Assembly (NCBI GenBank): GCA_014649155.1
Contig: BMSM01000041.1
Coordinates: 1-39,657 of the forward strand
DNA: 39,657 bases
Direction: 5' to 3'
DNA from: Streptomyces griseoviridis
GTDB taxonomy: Bacteria > Actinomycetota > Actinomycetes > Streptomycetales > Streptomycetaceae
The notes under the pieces were generated by a model, which saw nothing but the letters and a program-made list of their open reading frames with translations, was not told where the DNA came from and searched no databases. The position numbers were made by a program, and so were the translations under genes. Position 1 is the stretch's first letter, and each line of letters opens with the position of its first letter. This document shows positions 1-7,392 of the stretch, in pieces.

Positions 1-328
1 ACAGCAGCAGCTCCTTGACCTCCGGCACCCGCATCCGGTTCGTCACACTGCGAAACCCCAACCCGTGCATCCCCGCCAGCAACGCCAGAGCCTTCGCCGT
101 GTTCCCACTCGACAACTCCACCACCGTCGAACCACCACCACCCCCACCCGCCGCCCCCTCCAGCAACGGACGCACCATGTGCCACGCCGGACGGTCCTTC
201 ACCGACCCGAACGGATTCAACATCTCCAGCTTCGCGAACAGATCCACATTCCGCAGACCATGCACACCCGGATCGATCCGCACCAACGGCGTATTACCGA
301 TGGCCTCCGTGATGCTGTCGTACCTCAC
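1..328 (-). CDS. PLP-dependent cysteine synthase-family enzyme (partial, C-terminus outside window)
   Basis: The first 109 residues are visible, read on the minus strand from a GTG start at 328 with a GGAGGGGG ribosome binding site 7 nt upstream. The N-terminus carries the fold-type II PLP signature: AIGNTPLVRI at 9-18, the PLP lysine in GSVKDR (K44) and the phosphate/substrate loop ELSSGNTA at 71-78. This matches the cysteine synthase / cystathionine beta-synthase superfamily. The exact substrate cannot be read from this fragment, and the SSGNTA loop differs from the TSGNTG of classical O-acetylserine sulfhydrylase. An uncommon glycine run (six Gly) sits at 61-66, just before the loop-carrying strand. 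The coding frame uses more T and G in wobble positions than its neighbours. The gene continues past base 1. Confidence 0.8.
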   Translation of the reverse strand, partial: MRYDSITEAIGNTPLVRIDPGVHGLRNVDLFAKLEMLNPFGSVKDRPAWHMVRPLLEGAAGGGGGGSTVVELSSGNTAKALALLAGMHGLGFRSVTNRMRVPEVKELLL

Positions 329-405
329 GTGAAGACCCCCTCCGCGCCGGTCGACGGCCGCTACCGCGACCGCTCGGAGGTAGTCGTTTCCAGGTACACG
401 CGCCG

Positions 406-909
406 CTAAGCCTCCCCGGGTTCGGCGCGGGGCGCGCCGAGGCCCGAGCGGCCGTCGCCGTCCCGGCGCGGATCGCCGGTGAGCGGTACGGCCGCCCTGG
501 TGCGTTTGCCGGCCGGCTCCCGGTGCACGTCGAAGCTGTGGGCGAGGGCCATGACGATCTCCAGCCCGTGCCGGCCGACGCGGGTCGGATCGGGGGGCCG
601 GGCCACCGGCAGGCCGGGGTCGGTGTCCCGGACGGTGATGTACACCTGGTCGCCGACCAGTTCCAGGTCGAGCACGGCGGGTCCCGAGGTGTGCTTGCAG
701 GCGTTCGTCAGCAGCTCGCTGACGACCAGCTCCACCGCTTGCGCGGCGCGGGCGGCCACCGGATGTCCGTGGTCGTGCTCCAGCCGTACCAGGAAGGCGC
801 GTGCCAGGTCCCGTGCCCGCGCGATGTCACCCGGTACCCCTTCGTACGCCGCAGACATCCAGACCAGCCCGTCCTGGAGCCGGTCGTCATTCTGGGCAGT
901 CCTGTCCAT
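406..909 (-). CDS. RsbW-type ATP-binding anti-sigma / serine kinase-like protein
   Basis: A 167-residue cytoplasmic protein with a single GHKL-type HATPase_c_2 fold. The N-box is in SELLTNACKH (N69) and the G1 box is DTDPG at 95-99, followed by GRHGLEIV, which forms the G2 region. This is the large Streptomyces family of stand-alone RsbW/SpoIIAB-like ATPases that bind sigma factors or phosphorylate anti-anti-sigma (STAS) partners. No partner STAS protein or sigma factor gene is adjacent, so its target is unknown. The last 30 residues are Gly/Arg-rich and probably disordered. An internal ATG at residue 18 is an alternative start; the ATG at 909 was kept because the extra residues read plausibly. 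Confidence 0.8.
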   Translation of the reverse strand: MDRTAQNDDRLQDGLVWMSAAYEGVPGDIARARDLARAFLVRLEHDHGHPVAARAAQAVELVVSELLTNACKHTSGPAVLDLELVGDQVYITVRDTDPGLPVARPPDPTRVGRHGLEIVMALAHSFDVHREPAGKRTRAAVPLTGDPRRDGDGRSGLGAPRAEPGEA

Positions 910-1037
910 CCGATCCGCCCGCTTCCTGAGCTCTGACCGTTTACGGCAGCCGTCTACCCAGAAAATCCGGAACCAACGGACTCGGGAGCCCCCCGGTCAC
1001 CCAGGTGGTCACCCGTGCGCGCGGGCGGGGCCTGCCG

Positions 1038-1217
1038 TCAGGAGGCCGCGCGGCCGGTCGGGCGGGGGCGGGCCGCACGGGCGAGGTTGTTGTGGACGCG
1101 CCGCAGGTGCTTGGCGACCGGGCAGGGGGCCGCGTCCGCGCGGCACTGGCGGCAGTCCCGCTGGTGCGCCTCGTACTCCGCGCGCGCTTGTTCGACCGGC
1201 TGGCTCGAGGACTGCAT
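1038..1217 (-). CDS. Small Cys-rich hypothetical protein
   Basis: A 59-residue basic protein. The start is the ATG at 1217, with AGGGAG placed 6 nt upstream; the frame is open further upstream but without a good ribosome site. It contains a compact CRQCRADAAPC segment (three Cys within 11 residues) followed by an Arg-rich tail. The Cys spacing could bind zinc, but no known domain is recognised. Short proteins of this kind are common in Streptomyces. It lies alone, transcribed away from the SDR gene. Confidence 0.6.
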   Translation of the reverse strand: MQSSSQPVEQARAEYEAHQRDCRQCRADAAPCPVAKHLRRVHNNLARAARPRPTGRAAS

Positions 1218-1512
1218 GCGGGACTCCCTGGGGTGACGGAGACACCGCGGACCAGGCACGACGGGGCCCGAGGGGCCGCGGCAAGGGGGGAAACGGCCCC
1301 GGAAGTTGCCCGAGGCTCTCACCGGGAAATGATGATCTTGTTACTGCGGGTACGACAAGGCGCGGCCGATCACGTACCGGTCACGACGGCGCCCTTCCCC
1401 TTGCCAGGCCGCTCCCGGCCGTCCACCCCGTTTCCGGCGGGCCCCGCGCGGGCACTCGGAGCGCTGGTCACAGGCGTGACAGCCCGATGACGACGAGTGA
1501 GAGGCCATAACC

Positions 1513-2391
1513 GTGAACCAGCCGCAGAATCCGGCCCACCGGCATCCGCAGCCCGAGTTCCCCGCCCAGGACCAGCCCCATCCCGGCTGGACCGGGCCCA
1601 TGGACCCGCCTCCGGACCACGGTGAGGATTCCTACCGGGGCAGCGGGCGGCTCGACGGCCGCAAGGCGCTGATCACCGGCGGTGATTCCGGGATCGGCCG
1701 GGCGGTGGCGCTGGCCTTCGCCCGGGAGGGCGCGGACGTGCTCTTCACCCACCTCGACGAGGAGAAGGACGACGCGGCGGAGACCGTCCGCCTGGTCGAG
1801 GAGGCCGGACGCCGGGCGATCGCCGTCCCCTGCGACATCCGCGAGGAGGCCGAGTGCCGGGCCCTGGTGGAGCGGGCCGTCGACGCGTTCGGCCGCATCG
1901 ACGTCCTCGTGAACAACGCGGCGTACCAGATGGCGCAGCCCGACGGCATCGAGGCGATCACGACGGAGCAGTTCGACCGGGTGATGCGCACCAACCTCTA
2001 CGGCATGTTCTGGCTGTCGAAGTTCGCGCTGCCGCACATCCCGGCGGGCGGCAGCATCATCAACTCGGCTTCCGTGCAGGGGTACCAGCCCAGTCCGCAC
2101 CTGCTGGACTACGCGATGACGAAGGGGGCCATCGTCACCTTCACCCAGGGGCTGGCGCAGATGGTGATCGACCGGGGCGTCCGGGTCAACGCCGTCGCGC
2201 CCGGACCTGTGTGGACGCCGCTGATCCCCGCGACGCTGCCGGACACCGTGGAATTCGGCAAGCAGGCGCCGATCGGCCGTCCGGCCCAGCCTGCCGAGAT
2301 GGCTCCCGCGTACGTCTTCCTGGCCTCGCAGGAGGCGTCGTACATCACCGCGGAGATCGTCAACGCGACCGGCGGTACGCCGCTGCCGTGA
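1513..2391 (+). CDS. SDR-family oxidoreductase (general-stress type)
   Basis: A 292-residue NAD(P)-dependent short-chain dehydrogenase. After a 45-residue Pro/His-rich N-terminal extension the Rossmann fold begins with the cofactor motif TGGDSGIG (55-62). It continues with D108 in PCDI, the NNAA motif (134-137), and the catalytic S187, Y200 and K204 (YAMTK). The extended N-terminus ending in the GRLDG-type entry to the fold is typical of the YhdF/YghA/YhxD group of bacterial stress-linked SDRs. The substrate is not known. GTG start with GAGAGG 8 nt upstream. A GGGTAC hexamer at 1348-1353 resembles the -10 of stress sigma-B promoters, but no matching -35 is evident. Confidence 0.88.
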   Translation: MNQPQNPAHRHPQPEFPAQDQPHPGWTGPMDPPPDHGEDSYRGSGRLDGRKALITGGDSGIGRAVALAFAREGADVLFTHLDEEKDDAAETVRLVEEAGRRAIAVPCDIREEAECRALVERAVDAFGRIDVLVNNAAYQMAQPDGIEAITTEQFDRVMRTNLYGMFWLSKFALPHIPAGGSIINSASVQGYQPSPHLLDYAMTKGAIVTFTQGLAQMVIDRGVRVNAVAPGPVWTPLIPATLPDTVEFGKQAPIGRPAQPAEMAPAYVFLASQEASYITAEIVNATGGTPLP

Positions 2392-2467
2392 CGGCGTGCC
2401 CCTGTCGCCGGTGGGCGCCTCCCTGACAGGATGACGCCGGTCGAGCGTGAGGTTGAGAGGGGCGGCC

Positions 2468-2650
2468 GTGGCCGTGGTGGTGCTGTCGGGGGTGCTCGTG
2501 CTGGTGCTCGGGGGCTGCGCGTGTGTGGTGCGGGCGGAACGGGGCGGTCCGCGCTGGGCGCGCGGGGTGGCCCGCGTGACCCTGGCGGCGGGTGAGCTGG
2601 TGCGCCATTCCGGCGGGCCGAGGTCCGGTGGGCGCGGCGACGACGACTGA
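2468..2650 (+). CDS. Small single-pass membrane protein
   Basis: About 60 residues from a GTG at 2468, preceded by GAGAGGGG. A GTG at 2447 in the same frame would add seven residues but has no better ribosome site. Residues 2-22 form one hydrophobic helix of Val, Leu and Gly ending in GGCACVV, followed by a basic cytoplasmic-looking tail rich in Arg and Gly. No family is recognised. The CAC pair near the helix end could be read as a lipobox-like motif, but the spacing and lack of a positive N-region argue for a plain membrane anchor. It converges on the transporter gene downstream. Confidence 0.5.
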   Translation: MAVVVLSGVLVLVLGGCACVVRAERGGPRWARGVARVTLAAGELVRHSGGPRSGGRGDDD

Positions 2651-2654
2651 CGGC

Positions 2655-2670
2655 GCCCGGCCGTCCGGGC
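2655..2670. terminator. Hairpin between convergent genes
   Basis: GCCCGG at 2655-2660 and CCGGGC at 2665-2670 form a perfect 6-bp stem with loop CCGT. It lies exactly between the ends of two convergent genes. No T-tract follows on either strand, so it is at best a weak intrinsic terminator. Confidence 0.35.
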
Positions 2671-2682
2671 CTACGGCCGCCG

Positions 2683-4191
2683 TCAGGTGACGGGTGGGCA
2701 CCCCGGGCGCTCCGGCTCGCCGGCCCGTTCCGGTCCCGGCGCGGTGTCCGTCCGCGGAACGGCCTCCGCGAGGAGGTGGTCCGGTACGGGCACGGGGTCG
2801 ATCAGCCGGTTGATGCGGCGGGGCACGTCGAAGCCGATGAGGAGGATCACCACCAGGGTCAGGGCGAAGGTGAGCACGGCGAGGGACCGGCCCAGTGACA
2901 TGGACGACGCCAGCCGGGCGCCGAGCACCGGGGCGACGGCTCCGCCCAGCGCGCCCACGTTGTAGGTGAAACCCAGGGACGCGGCACGGTGCTCGGTGGG
3001 GAAGTGCCCGGCGATGTACTTGGGGAGCAGCCCGGAGATGCCCTGCGTGCAGGCGAGCATCAGGAAGAGCAGGACACCCAGGCCGACCGGGCTGTCGCGG
3101 ACCGCGAAGACGGGGAAGACGAAGGCCACGCCGACCAGCAGGGTGCAGCCGTACGCCCGGCGGGTTCCGAACCGGTCGCCGAGGAACCCGGCGGCGACGC
3201 AGCCGGCCATGGTGCCGAACCCGGCGAAGTAGAGGGCGTCGCTGACCTGTTGCGGGGTGTAGCCCAGCTCGGTCTTGAGATAGGTGGGCAGCAGGGCCTG
3301 CACCGGCCAGCTGTAGAGGAAGGCGCAGAAGACGGTGACGCACAGCGCCAGGAGGAGCAGCCACCGGCGGCGTCCGCCCAGCTGGACGGCGAACGCGGCC
3401 AGGCAGGCCGCCGCCGCCACCGACAGCGCGGGCACGGCTCCCGCGCCCAGGGGGGTGAACACCGCGAAGAGCGCGCCCGTGGCCGCGGCGGCCAGCACGG
3501 TGTTGCCCACGGCCCGGCGCCGCCCGGCGAACAGCGGCCGGAACGGGTTCGGGCGGACACCCGCGGACCCGACCCGCTCCTGCCAGTCGTCGGCCTCGGG
3601 CAGCGCGCGGCGCACCCACAGGGCGACGGCCACGGGGAGCAGGCCGATGTAGAACAGCCAGCGCCAGCCATGGCCCGGCACCACGTGCTCGTAGACCTCG
3701 GCGGCCAGGACGCCGCCCAGGGAGAAACCGGAGATGAGGAAGCCCGAGGCGCGGTTGCGCAACCGGGCGGGCCAGCTCTCCAGGACGTAGGTGGCGCTCG
3801 CGCTGTACTCCCCCGCCATCCCCATGCCGATGAGCAGGCGGGCCGTGAACAGGCTGGTGTAGTCCCAGGCGAAGCCGCAGGCGAAGGTGCCGACGGAGTA
3901 CAGCACGATGCTGGCCACCATGGCGCTCTTGCGGCCGTGACGGTCGCCGAGCGCGCCGAGCAGGGCGCCGCCGAGCCAGCGGGTGATGAAGGCGCCGGAG
4001 ACCAGGCTCGCGGACTCGACGGTGCTCAGTGCGAAGTCGTCGGCGATCTCGGTCAGGACGAGGGTGATCAGGACGAAGTCGAAGCCGTCCAGGAGGTAGC
4101 CGATCCAGGCCGCGAAGAAGGACTTGCGCTTCCGCGGGGTGATCTCCCGGTACCAGGGCGGCGGGGTCCGGGGGGTGCGCGCTGCGTCCAA
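2683..4191 (-). CDS. nanT: NanT-like MFS sialic acid transporter
   Basis: A 502-residue major facilitator with about 12 to 14 hydrophobic segments. The N-terminal half closely resembles E. coli NanT (remembered, not aligned by program): WIGYLLDGFDFVLITLVLTE, then GALGDRHGRK (the loop 2-3 MFS signature), then ARLLIGMGMAGEYSASATYV. An extra hydrophobic pair in the middle, as in NanT, fits 14 helices. It should import sialic acids or a similar acidic sugar by proton symport. The start is taken as TTG at 4191 with a weak GGA upstream; no ATG or GTG exists between it and the upstream stop. It follows the lyase gene by about 40 bp and is clearly co-transcribed with it. Confidence 0.8.
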   Translation of the reverse strand: MDAARTPRTPPPWYREITPRKRKSFFAAWIGYLLDGFDFVLITLVLTEIADDFALSTVESASLVSGAFITRWLGGALLGALGDRHGRKSAMVASIVLYSVGTFACGFAWDYTSLFTARLLIGMGMAGEYSASATYVLESWPARLRNRASGFLISGFSLGGVLAAEVYEHVVPGHGWRWLFYIGLLPVAVALWVRRALPEADDWQERVGSAGVRPNPFRPLFAGRRRAVGNTVLAAAATGALFAVFTPLGAGAVPALSVAAAACLAAFAVQLGGRRRWLLLLALCVTVFCAFLYSWPVQALLPTYLKTELGYTPQQVSDALYFAGFGTMAGCVAAGFLGDRFGTRRAYGCTLLVGVAFVFPVFAVRDSPVGLGVLLFLMLACTQGISGLLPKYIAGHFPTEHRAASLGFTYNVGALGGAVAPVLGARLASSMSLGRSLAVLTFALTLVVILLIGFDVPRRINRLIDPVPVPDHLLAEAVPRTDTAPGPERAGEPERPGCPPVT

Positions 4192-4232
4192 GGCGGGTCC
4201 AAGGGTTTCCGTGGGGGGCGGGGCCGCTGGAG

Positions 4233-5162
4233 TCAGAGGAGGTCCGCTTCGCGCAGGCGGTCGCGGACCCGGGCCACGGCCGCCTCGTCGAGCGGGACCT
4301 GCGGGGCGGCGGTGGCGGGGCAGTCGAGGAGGCCGAGCAGGTGGGCCGCGGCCTTGAAGGCGCCGAGCGCCGAGGAGTTCGCCCCCATCCGGGCGGGGTC
4401 GCCGGCCTCGGTGAGGGCGAACAGCGCGGCCAGCCGGTCCTGTTCGGCCCGCGCGGCCTTCCAGTCCTCGGCCCGGGCGGCCTCGTACAGCCGTACGTAG
4501 CCGGCCGCGTCGACGTTGCCGAGGCCGGGGACGACACCGTCGGCGCCGGCCAGCAGGGCACCGTCGACGGTGAGCTCGGAGCCGGTGAGCACCGTGAAGC
4601 CGGGCGCGGTGCGGCGCAGGGCGAGCAGCAGGCGGCGCAGTGAGCCCTCGTCGCCGCTGGAGTCCTTCAGGCCGGCCAGGGTGGCGTCGGCGGCCAGGCC
4701 GAGCAGCACGTCGCGGGGGAGCTTGGTGTGGACGGCGACGGGGATGTCGTAGGCGAACAGCGGCCGGTCGGCACCGGCCCGCACCCGCCGGAAGTGGTCG
4801 GCGATCTCGGCGGGGTGGGTGCGGGCGTAGAACGGTGCCGTGGCGACCAGCGCGTCGGCGCCCGCACGGACCGCGTCGGCGGCCCGCTCCAGCACCCGGG
4901 GCGTGGTCGCCTCGATGACCCCGGCCAGCACGGGGACACGTCCGGCGACCGCGTCCACGGCCGTCTCCAGCACGGTGCGCCGCTGGGCGTCGGTGAGGTA
5001 GGCGGCCTCGCCGCTCGACCCGAGCAGGAACAGACCGTGCGCACCGGAGGCGAGCAGGTGCTCCAGGAGCCGGCGCAGTGAGGCGGTGTCCACCTCCCCC
5101 GCCGGGGTGAGGGGGGTCAGGACCGGCGGGACGACGCCGCGCAGGGGGGCTGGGAAGGGCAT
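4233..5162 (-). CDS. N-acetylneuraminate lyase / DapA-family aldolase
   Basis: A 309-residue class I aldolase of the DHDPS/NAL superfamily. Key motifs line up with E. coli NanA in position: GSSGE at 48-52, Y138 in YDIP, and the Schiff-base lysine K166 in GLKDSSGD. Coupling to a NanT-like transporter favours cleavage of N-acetylneuraminate to pyruvate and N-acetylmannosamine, though another 2-keto-3-deoxy sugar acid cannot be excluded. The ATG at 5162 is chosen because GGAG lies 5 nt upstream; an ATG six codons earlier has none. nanE and nanK equivalents are not nearby, so later steps must be encoded elsewhere. Transcription probably starts at the TTGACA/CACTCT promoter and is controlled at the palindrome just upstream. 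Confidence 0.78.
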   Translation of the reverse strand: MPFPAPLRGVVPPVLTPLTPAGEVDTASLRRLLEHLLASGAHGLFLLGSSGEAAYLTDAQRRTVLETAVDAVAGRVPVLAGVIEATTPRVLERAADAVRAGADALVATAPFYARTHPAEIADHFRRVRAGADRPLFAYDIPVAVHTKLPRDVLLGLAADATLAGLKDSSGDEGSLRRLLLALRRTAPGFTVLTGSELTVDGALLAGADGVVPGLGNVDAAGYVRLYEAARAEDWKAARAEQDRLAALFALTEAGDPARMGANSSALGAFKAAAHLLGLLDCPATAAPQVPLDEAAVARVRDRLREADLL

Positions 5163-5195
5163 ACGCGCTCCAGGTCGCACCGATCCCCTCGAAGG

Positions 5196-5217
5196 GGACG
5201 TAGGACGTCCTACGTCC
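5196..5217. promoter_or_regulatory. Perfect 22-bp palindromic operator of the nanA-nanT promoter
   Basis: Two half-sites GGACGTAGGAC and GTCCTACGTCC are exact reverse complements with no spacer. The palindrome begins 4 bp downstream of the minus-strand -10 hexamer, so it covers the expected transcription start. That is the classic place for a repressor. Short two-fold symmetric sites of this size are typical of FadR-subfamily GntR proteins, and a FadR-type gene lies divergently next to it, although broken. Confidence 0.8.
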
Positions 5218-5221
5218 TGCC

Positions 5222-5250
5222 AGAGTGGGCGCGGCCGACAGGCGTGTCAA
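5222..5250 (-). promoter_or_regulatory. Sigma-70-type promoter for the lyase-transporter operon
   Basis: Read on the minus strand, TTGACA at 5250-5245 and CACTCT at 5227-5222 are separated by 17 bp. The -35 is a perfect consensus; the -10 keeps the key A and final T. The lyase start codon is about 60 bp downstream. Confidence 0.6.
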
Positions 5251-5270
5251 GCGTGGAGAGGGGCCGGCGG

Positions 5271-5965
5271 ATGCGACCGGTCGCCGCGAGCGCCGCGGAA
5301 CGGATCAAGGAACTGATCGTCGAGCGGGGACTCGGCCCCGGTGATCCGCTGCCCACCGAGCCGGAGCCGATGCGGCGCTTCGGCGTGAGCCGGAACGCGC
5401 TGCGCGAGGCGCTGAAGTCCCTCCCGGGCGACGCACGTCGTCGAGATCCGGCGCGGCTTCGGCGCCTGTGCCGGCCGGATGCCGCTGGAGCCGCTGAACG
5501 AGGCCCTGGCCTTCCGTACGGCGGTCGGGCACCGGCGCGGGCAGGGCAGCCTGCCCGGACTGCCGCAGTCGCGCGAGGCGCTGGAGGCCGGGCTGATGCA
5601 GCCGGCTCGCGGGCCGGCTGCCGGAGGACCTCGCGGAACCGGACGCGCTGGCGGCGAAGACGTGCCCGGAGGTGCGCGAGGCCGGGGAGATCGCCGCCCG
5701 GACCGACCGCGCGTCCCACCGCGCCCCGCACCGCAGCCCCGGCAACGAGTTGCTCAGCGAGCTGCTCGACGCGTTCTGGAGTGCGTTCTGGAGTGCGTTC
5801 CACCAGGTGCGGGCGCGCGGCCTGGGCACGGCCGCCGTCGGCGCGGAACCGGCGCGGACACACGCCCGGATCGTCGACGCGGTCCGCGCGGGTGACGCAG
5901 CGGCCGCGGAGCGGCCGGCGCACCGGCACTACGACGGCATCCGCGGCCGTCTGTCGGGGCACTGA
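5271..5965 (+). pseudogene. Frameshifted FadR-type GntR regulator (NanR-like)
   Basis: The ATG at 5271 (GGAGAGGGG upstream) opens a GntR winged helix: SAAERIKELIVERGL, then PLPTEPEPMRRFGVSR, then NALREALKSL. The reading frame is lost at about 5420-5442 and resumes in the +1 frame at HVVEIRRGFG. It is lost again near 5600-5612 and resumes in the third frame with AGRLPEDLAE, giving the C-terminal FadR helical domain (DRASHRAPHRSPGNELLSEL) down to the stop at 5965. Summed over frames it is about 230 residues, normal for the family. A 12-bp tandem duplication adds a repeated FWSA in the effector domain. Several otherwise conserved positions look eroded (for example MQP for the expected helix), which supports true decay rather than only sequencing error. 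Confidence 0.82.
5774..5797 (+). repeat. 12-bp tandem duplication inside the regulator pseudogene
   Basis: TTCTGGAGTGCG occurs twice head to tail. It duplicates the four residues FWSA in the helical effector domain and keeps the local frame. Confidence 0.85.
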
Positions 5966-5985
5966 GGCGGGCGCCCGGACACAGT

Positions 5986-6028
5986 GGCAGACCCGTCCCC
6001 CCGCCGACGCGCGGGCGGCGGGTCTGCC
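5986..6028. terminator. Strong hairpin between convergent genes
   Basis: GGCAGACCCG at 5986-5995 pairs perfectly with CGGGTCTGCC at 6019-6028, with further pairing (CCGCC/GGCGG) inside. It separates the regulator pseudogene and the PepSY gene, which converge. There is no clear T-tract, as is common in high-GC actinobacteria. Confidence 0.55.
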
Positions 6029-6039
6029 GGCGGAGGCGT

Positions 6040-6825
6040 TCAGTCGCGGTCGACGTCCTCACCGAGGATCTTGCCGTTGCCCGCGTCGACGGCGTAGATG
6101 GTCTTGTTCCAGTCGCCGGTGGTGACGACGTCGACCATCCAGACGAGCCGCTGGTCGTCGTTCTCGTCGAGCTTGACGGCGGTGACGGTGCCGTCGGTCT
6201 TGTCGGTGGCCACCTTGGCCGCCTGCTCCGGCGTCCGGTCGGCCCGGCTCAGCCGGTCGGCGATCTCGCTCTTGTCGTCGGCGCTCTGGTCGCTGTCGGT
6301 CCGCGACCGGAACACCTTGCCGGTGACGGCGTCGACGTGGACCTCGTGCACGGTGCCGTCGGAGGCGGCCACCTCGGCCGCCCAGACCGGGGACCCGGCC
6401 GACGGTGTGGGGGCGGCGCCGGTCTCGGTGGGCGAGCCGGTGGGGGACCCGGTGGGGCTGGCGTTCTCGCCGGACGCCCGGGTCAGTTCGATCTCGGTGA
6501 GCTTGCCGCCGGAGACCTCCTTCACGGCGGTGTCGGCCGCCTTGTCCCAGGTCACCTTGGCCTTGGGCACCAGTGCCTCGCGCTCGGCCCGGTCGTCGGT
6601 GAGGGACGTCGACGTGGCGGACGGGCCGGTCGCGGTCCCCGAGGGGGAGGTCGTGGCACCGGTGGGGCTCGCGGTGCCGGCGGACGGGCTGGTCGGGGCC
6701 GCGGCGGCCACGTCCGCGCGCGTCGTTTCCGCGCCGGCGCAGGCGGTCAGCAACAGGGCGGACGTTCCCAGGGCACAGAACGCGGCCGCCGTACGGGGAG
6801 AGAGAAGACGTCGCACAGAACTCAT
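6040..6825 (-). CDS. PepSY-domain lipoprotein
   Basis: A 261-residue exported lipoprotein. The signal peptide ends in the lipobox LLTAC (C29). It is followed by a long Ala/Ser/Thr/Pro/Gly linker. Two PepSY-type repeats follow, one around 85-175 (interrupted by a Thr/Pro/Ser insert) and one around 190-258, each ending in a beta-hairpin of the VDAVTGKV / VDAGNGKI kind. PepSY domains are thought to act as small inhibitory or binding modules at the cell surface, often for peptidases. No two-component system or peptidase gene is adjacent. It is probably monocistronic: 102 bp separate it from the next minus-strand gene. Confidence 0.8.
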   Translation of the reverse strand: MSSVRRLLSPRTAAAFCALGTSALLLTACAGAETTRADVAAAAPTSPSAGTASPTGATTSPSGTATGPSATSTSLTDDRAEREALVPKAKVTWDKAADTAVKEVSGGKLTEIELTRASGENASPTGSPTGSPTETGAAPTPSAGSPVWAAEVAASDGTVHEVHVDAVTGKVFRSRTDSDQSADDKSEIADRLSRADRTPEQAAKVATDKTDGTVTAVKLDENDDQRLVWMVDVVTTGDWNKTIYAVDAGNGKILGEDVDRD

Positions 6826-6927
6826 GTGATGGTCGGTATCACCCGTGTCGTCCCGTCACGCCGGTGCGCGCGGGAAACCACCTCAACGGCCGGACGCCGT
6901 CCCTCCCCCGGCCCTCGCCCCCGGCGG

Positions 6928-7290
6928 CTATCCGGCCCAGGAGCAGGCCCAGGCCGACATGCCCTGGAGGGCGGCCAGGCGCTCGGCCACGGCGATCTGC
7001 TCGCTCCTGGTGGCGAGGTCGGCGCGCGGCGCGTACGCGAGACCGCCCGCCGCCGCCCAGCTGGACTGCTTGAACTGGAGTCCGCCGTAGTGCCCGTTGC
7101 CGGTGTTGGCCTGCCAGTTCCCGCTCGACTCGCACGCCGCGATGGCGTCCCAGTCGGGGCCGCCCGGGGCGGCGTACGGGCCGGTGGGGGCCGCCGTCGC
7201 CGTCGCCGTCGGGACGGTGAGCACCGCCGCCGTCGCCAGCGCGACCAGTACGCGCCGGACACCGTTCGCATCATTCAGTGACCAAATCAT
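6928..7290 (-). CDS. Secreted Rpf-like transglycosylase, single domain
   Basis: A 120-residue exported protein. A hydrophobic signal (about 13-34) ends near ATAAP. It is followed directly by one transglycosylase-like / resuscitation-promoting factor domain: DWDAIAACESSGNW with the catalytic glutamate E54, TGNGHYGGLQF, and QIAVAERLAALQG. C53 and C116 are placed to form the family's disulfide. The domain is lysozyme-like and should cleave the glycan strand of peptidoglycan. Most Streptomyces Rpfs carry an extra LysM or other cell-wall domain; this one has none. The ATG at 7290 has only a weak ribosome site, but no better in-frame start precedes the signal peptide. Confidence 0.85.
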   Translation of the reverse strand: MIWSLNDANGVRRVLVALATAAVLTVPTATATAAPTGPYAAPGGPDWDAIAACESSGNWQANTGNGHYGGLQFKQSSWAAAGGLAYAPRADLATRSEQIAVAERLAALQGMSAWACSWAG

Positions 7291-7392
7291 GAACGGACTG
7301 TGACATGAGGTGACCGTGTGTGCCGGACGGCGCTCGGCAGCCGTACGCCGGCCGGGTCGCTGGAACGCCGACTCGGGGGAACCCTGAGACGC

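Noticed and set aside
15..409. Plus-strand frames at the window start
   Set aside because: They are antisense to the PLP-enzyme fragment, which has a ribosome site and conserved motifs.
954..977. Sigma-B-like promoter (GGGTAG on the minus strand) upstream of the RsbW-type gene
   Set aside because: The -10 resembles the sigma-B pattern, but no GNNT -35 lies at 14-16 bp; too weak to list.
7291..7392. ydaO-type c-di-AMP riboswitch upstream of the Rpf-like gene
   Set aside because: Such riboswitches often precede actinobacterial rpf genes, but this divergent spacer is only about 100 bp and lacks the conserved motifs.
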